DNA of 15,129 nt from Candidatus Saccharimonadota bacterium. Its GTDB lineage: Bacteria; Patescibacteriota; Saccharimonadia; Saccharimonadales; Saccharimonadaceae. Under the pieces are notes generated by a model. That model worked only from the letters and a program-made list of their open reading frames with translations. It was not told the DNA's origin and made no database searches. Below are positions 12,918-15,129 of this stretch, one piece after another. The stretch lies in the NCBI GenBank assembly GCA_003979185.1, contig RYWJ01000019.1, forward strand, positions 1-15,129, in the 5' to 3' direction. The translations under genes and the position numbers were made by a program. Every line of letters begins with the position of its first letter. The first letter of the stretch is position 1.

Positions 12918-13928
12918 ATGAGTTTGTTCAAGCAAAAGCCGAAAACTGAGCGAGAAAAGGTTGAGGAACGTCGCGAGGAGGTGTTGGCGCATGGACGTAA
13001 GTTCAAATATCCTTTGCAGTATGCTAAGCACCGTTTGATGATTAACACTGTGATCGTGGCTTTGGTGGCTTTGATTTTGATGGTAGTAGCGGGATGGGCG
13101 ATGCTGTTCAAGTTCCAGGACACTGGTGATATGATCTATCGGGTGACGCAGGTGCTACCAATTCCAGTAGCAGAGGTGGAGGGAACGAAAGTTCGCTATA
13201 GTGATTATCTTATGATCTATCGTAGCAATTTGATCACGGCGGAGCAACAGGGTGGTCAGCTGGGTACTGGTGAAGATGCAGATAATGTACGCCAGTTGTA
13301 TAAGCAAGCGGCCTTATACTCTGCGGTCGAATACACTTATGCCCTGAAGCTGGGACATGAGTTAAACTTGACAGTTTCCGATGAGGAAGTCGATAAGGCA
13401 TTCGACGAGCATCGCAAAGTTGGTGGAGTCGAACGTAGCGAAGAGGGGTTTTTGAAGATTTTGCGTGATAATTTTGGTATGAATAAGTCAGAATATCGTC
13501 GTATGCTCTATCTCACGCTGATGCGGTCAAAGGTCGCGCAGGCTGTTGATGATCCAGCTAGAGAACAGGCCAAAGAAGTAGAGCGGATTTTACAAGAAAG
13601 TGACGGCGATTTGCACAAAGCAGCTGATGAGGTTGGAGCTAAATACGAGGAAACTGGCCGTCTCGTGGACAATATGAATGTGGACGGTGGCCGCTCGACC
13701 ATGGCGATGACCTTGGAACCAGGTCAGATTAGTCAGCGTTTCCTTTCTAGTAACGGCGATGCGTACTATTTTGTCAAATTGAACGATAAGACTAATTCGG
13801 AAGTTAATTACGCTTCACTAGAGATCACTTTTTCTAAGTTTGAAGAGATGATTGCGGAGCTTTATGCAAGTGATAATGTAAAGCTCTATATCGATGTGAA
13901 TCCAGAAACTGAGGAATCTGGGGAATAG
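12918..13928 (+). CDS. Membrane-anchored SurA/PrsA-like folding factor with a degenerate PPIase region
   Basis: A 336-residue protein: a charged cytoplasmic tail (1-40), one membrane helix (about 42-65), then an extracytoplasmic helical domain of SurA N-terminal type (about 80-210: PIPVAEVEGTKVRYSDYL, AALYSAVEYTYALKLGHELNLTVSDEEVDKAF, FGMNKSEYRRMLYLTLMR). After it come segments resembling parvulin pieces (MTLEPGQISQRFLSSNGDAYYFVKLND, about 265-292), but the usual opening strand ARHIL and the glycine-rich core are not clear, so catalytic proline isomerase activity is doubtful. The role would be chaperoning proteins folding outside the membrane, in a cell whose pilus proteins carry many cysteines. 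It has no cysteine itself. It is monocistronic, with a leaderless promoter; I see no convincing terminator in the 234-base gap that follows. SurA-like is a family-level call. Confidence 0.7.
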   Translation: MSLFKQKPKTEREKVEERREEVLAHGRKFKYPLQYAKHRLMINTVIVALVALILMVVAGWAMLFKFQDTGDMIYRVTQVLPIPVAEVEGTKVRYSDYLMIYRSNLITAEQQGGQLGTGEDADNVRQLYKQAALYSAVEYTYALKLGHELNLTVSDEEVDKAFDEHRKVGGVERSEEGFLKILRDNFGMNKSEYRRMLYLTLMRSKVAQAVDDPAREQAKEVERILQESDGDLHKAADEVGAKYEETGRLVDNMNVDGGRSTMAMTLEPGQISQRFLSSNGDAYYFVKLNDKTNSEVNYASLEITFSKFEEMIAELYASDNVKLYIDVNPETEESGE

Positions 13929-13979
13929 CGTTCCTGGTAAAGCCTAGCCCTGGAAGAGTTTGAAGAATAGATAACGCCA

Positions 13980-14008
13980 TTGACAAAAACACGAATCTGT
14001 GCTAGACT
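13980..14008 (+). promoter_or_regulatory. Near-consensus promoter of the unknown gene at 14163
   Basis: A perfect -35 box TTGACA (13980-13985), a 17-bp spacer and an extended -10 TGCTAGACT (14000-14008). It is the most complete sigma-70 type promoter in the window. The start of transcription is predicted near 14015, giving a leader of about 148 nt. Confidence 0.8.
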
Positions 14009-14081
14009 TAGAGTAAGTAGAGTGATCTGCTTGTTTTGGCATGTACTGATGCTGGTTCTTTAACGTGATATTGCGAAGAGA

Positions 14082-14133
14082 ATTGGTTTTGCCGTTTCTG
14101 CCTATTTTGGTGGGTAGAAAGGGCAAAATCAAT
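14082..14133 (+). promoter_or_regulatory. Long structured element in the 5' leader of the gene at 14163
   Basis: An inverted repeat forms a hairpin of 22 pairs: 14082-14093 with 14122-14133 (12 pairs, one G-U), a single G/G mismatch (14094/14121), then 14095-14104 with 14111-14120 (10 pairs, two G-U) and the 6-nt loop TTTTGG. No U-tract follows on either strand, so it is not an ordinary terminator. Bases 14122-14126 (GGCAA) could instead pair with 14135-14139 (TTGCC), an alternative and mutually exclusive hairpin. It ends 29 nt before the ATG and leaves the SD (14152-14156) free. Confidence 0.6.
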
Positions 14134-14162
14134 CTTGCCTAAATAAAAAATGGGGGTAATAT

Positions 14163-14879
14163 ATGAGCAATCTGATAAACCTTGAAGCGAACCCGAGCCC
14201 TGCGACTCTGTACTCTGAGGAAATCCAGGCTCTTGCCGCTGTGGTCAGTGCGACGCTGGATAAACTGGTCGGCAGCCAGGCTTCGTGGGTGTCTGGAGCG
14301 TTGACTGTGGAAGGTCAGGCGACCGACCAGCCCACGCGGATGATTCTGCATGCAAAGTTCCCGGGCGGATTGTGTCCGCAGGGTCTTGCCAAACTATCCC
14401 AACGTTCGCCGGACGAGGTGGTTTCGGATTCGATCGACGGGATCTTGGCCTTTCCTGATACGCCGTACTATTGGCATGATGACGAGGAGATAGCTCGGTG
14501 TTCTAAGAGCTTGCACATCCCGACGAAGATTTACCGGGATGGTGATCTGCGAGTGCTGGTTCTGAACGTGACGGCTGGGCGATTCCTGATGAGTGTTTGC
14601 GCTATCAATATCGATCATGCTGACGAAATTTCTGCGGCATTGATGTATGCCATGGCGCACGCTTTGGCTCAGATGGGTCTTGAGGATCTGATACTGCAAC
14701 GGTCAGTTGCTAGACTAGACAATCATTTGGCGACGAGCACTGGCCGTTATAGCGTAAAAGCTTGCCAGCTTGTCGAGGACTTGTTCCGCCAGTGTGACAT
14801 CCCTGAAATCATGGCATGGCGGAGCTGGCACAACAATGCTTCGGAGAGCGACGGTCTGAAGCTCTTCTTTGAGAGCTAA
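14163..14879 (+). CDS. Unrecognised 238-residue soluble protein, compositionally distinct
   Basis: I do not recognise the family. It is a 238-residue protein without signal peptide or membrane helix and with mixed alpha/beta character. Parts that stand out are LYSEEIQALAAVVSATLDKL (16-35), an acidic-aromatic patch FPDTPYYWHDDEEIA (97-111), a strand-rich middle (RVLVLNVTAGRFLMSVCAIN), a long Ala/Met helix (ISAALMYAMAHALAQMGLED) and MAWRSWHNN near the end. Codon use differs from its neighbours: CTG for Leu, and frequent GCG, CCG and CCC, with visibly higher GC than the pil genes. It stands alone between a near-consensus promoter with a long structured leader and a UUCG terminator, with GGGGG as SD 6 nt before the ATG. 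Strong signals plus biased codons suggest either high expression or acquisition from elsewhere. I assign no function. Confidence 0.85.
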   Translation: MSNLINLEANPSPATLYSEEIQALAAVVSATLDKLVGSQASWVSGALTVEGQATDQPTRMILHAKFPGGLCPQGLAKLSQRSPDEVVSDSIDGILAFPDTPYYWHDDEEIARCSKSLHIPTKIYRDGDLRVLVLNVTAGRFLMSVCAINIDHADEISAALMYAMAHALAQMGLEDLILQRSVARLDNHLATSTGRYSVKACQLVEDLFRQCDIPEIMAWRSWHNNASESDGLKLFFES

Positions 14880-14902
14880 TCTCGCAATAGCACGTAAAAT
14901 CG

Positions 14903-14922
14903 CCGCCCTCTTCGGAGGGCGG
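14903..14922 (+). terminator. Intrinsic terminator after the unknown gene
   Basis: A perfect 8-bp GC-rich stem CCGCCCTC (14903-14910) / GAGGGCGG (14915-14922) with a TTCG tetraloop, followed by a short TTT. It lies 23 nt past the stop at 14879 and has the same design as the pilin terminator. Confidence 0.88.
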
Positions 14923-14948
14923 TTTCCCGTGGCGCAATTTTTAGGTAA

Positions 14949-15062
14949 TCAAGCATCTTCATAATACATATCAAACAAACTGTTTTTAAGTTTTGAACTG
15001 TAGTTTTGAGAACCATTTTTACTTATTAAACAATATGATAAATTAAATGTTGGCTCTATCAT
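14949..15062 (-). CDS. Short AT-rich reading frame, 37 residues, possibly the end of a broken gene
   Basis: On the minus strand an ATG (complement of 15060-15062) opens a frame ending in TGA (complement of 14949-14951). The 37 residues begin MIEPTFNLSYCLISKNG and end FDMYYEDA, with ordinary protein-like composition. The ATG overlaps the TGA of the reading frame entering from the right edge (ATGA). This could be translational coupling, or one gene split by a frameshift. The region is far more AT-rich than the rest of the window. I do not recognise it. Confidence 0.4.
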   Translation of the reverse strand: MIEPTFNLSYCLISKNGSQNYSSKLKNSLFDMYYEDA

Positions 15063-15129
15063 TTTATAAGTAAAACTTTATTTTTGCAATATTCAACTAC
15101 ATCATTTGTATCTAATTTTAGATTTCTCT
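15059..15129 (-). CDS. Partial reading frame entering from the right edge
   Basis: The minus strand is open from the window edge to TGA (complement of 15059-15061) and encodes 22 residues, NLKLDTNDVVEYCKNKVLLIK after an initial Arg. The mix of hydrophobic and charged residues looks like real protein, and the frame ends exactly where the next ATG begins. It is too short to name. The bulk of the gene lies outside the window. Confidence 0.45.
   Translation of the reverse strand, partial: RNLKLDTNDVVEYCKNKVLLIK

Noticed and set aside
1..15129. CRISPR arrays, insertion sequences or rRNA
   Set aside because: No regularly spaced repeats, transposase motifs or rRNA segments were seen on either strand.

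Overview
The window (about 45% GC by eye) looks like chromosomal DNA from a Patescibacteria/CPR bacterium, most likely Candidatus Saccharibacteria (TM7). The reasons are a compact type IV pilus (T4P) cluster with PilM/N/O/B/T/C, pilin and prepilin peptidase but no secretin or outer-membrane pilus gene in view; a fragment of a repetitive GYYWS-type surface domain at the left edge; short genes with tight spacing; and TGA used as a real stop (pilM, pilO), which argues against the code-25 lineages Gracilibacteria and Absconditabacteria. The assignment is inference from gene content, not from a marker tree.

Layout. 1-215 (minus): remnant of a FISUMP-like surface protein gene. 250-5688 (plus): operon pilM-pilN-pilO-pilP-like-pilB, with 4-bp ATGA overlaps at pilM/pilN and pilO/pilP. 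5751-8342 (plus): pilT-pilC from their own promoter. 8430-9011 (plus): a prepilin as a single gene with a leader, a Shine-Dalgarno (SD) site and a UUCG terminator. 9161-10018 (plus): prepilin peptidase. 10079-11062 (minus): XerC/D-type tyrosine recombinase. 11063-11375: divergent promoter region with a possible 32-codon ORF and a hairpin. 11376-12108 (plus): tRNA-Arg(CCU) followed 17 nt later by an HD-domain phosphohydrolase. 12197-12712 (minus): nucleoside diphosphate kinase. 12918-13928 (plus): membrane-anchored SurA/PrsA-like protein. 14163-14879 (plus): unrecognised protein with strong signals and a different base composition. 14949-15129 (minus): very AT-rich edge with two short overlapping reading frames, possibly one broken gene.

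How the genes work together. PilB and PilT drive extension and retraction on the PilC platform. PilM (cytoplasm) docks to the N-terminal INLVP segment of PilN, and PilN/PilO/PilP-like form the membrane alignment complex. The prepilin is processed by the peptidase. In Saccharibacteria such pili are known to serve twitching and host-cell contact.

Most noteworthy. (i) The PilO-like and PilP-like proteins each carry a complete 12-residue EF-hand loop held between two cysteines, at exactly the same residue numbers (73-90). PilN and the pilin carry further Asp/Gly/Asn loops and many cysteines, which suggests a calcium-dependent, disulfide-stabilised extracytoplasmic pilus machine. (ii) Five genes that begin a transcript have a -10 box ending 6-7 nt before the ATG, so they are probably read from leaderless mRNA, while operon-internal genes and a few others keep an SD site. 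(iii) The unknown gene at 14163 has a near-consensus promoter and a 22-bp hairpin in its 5' leader.
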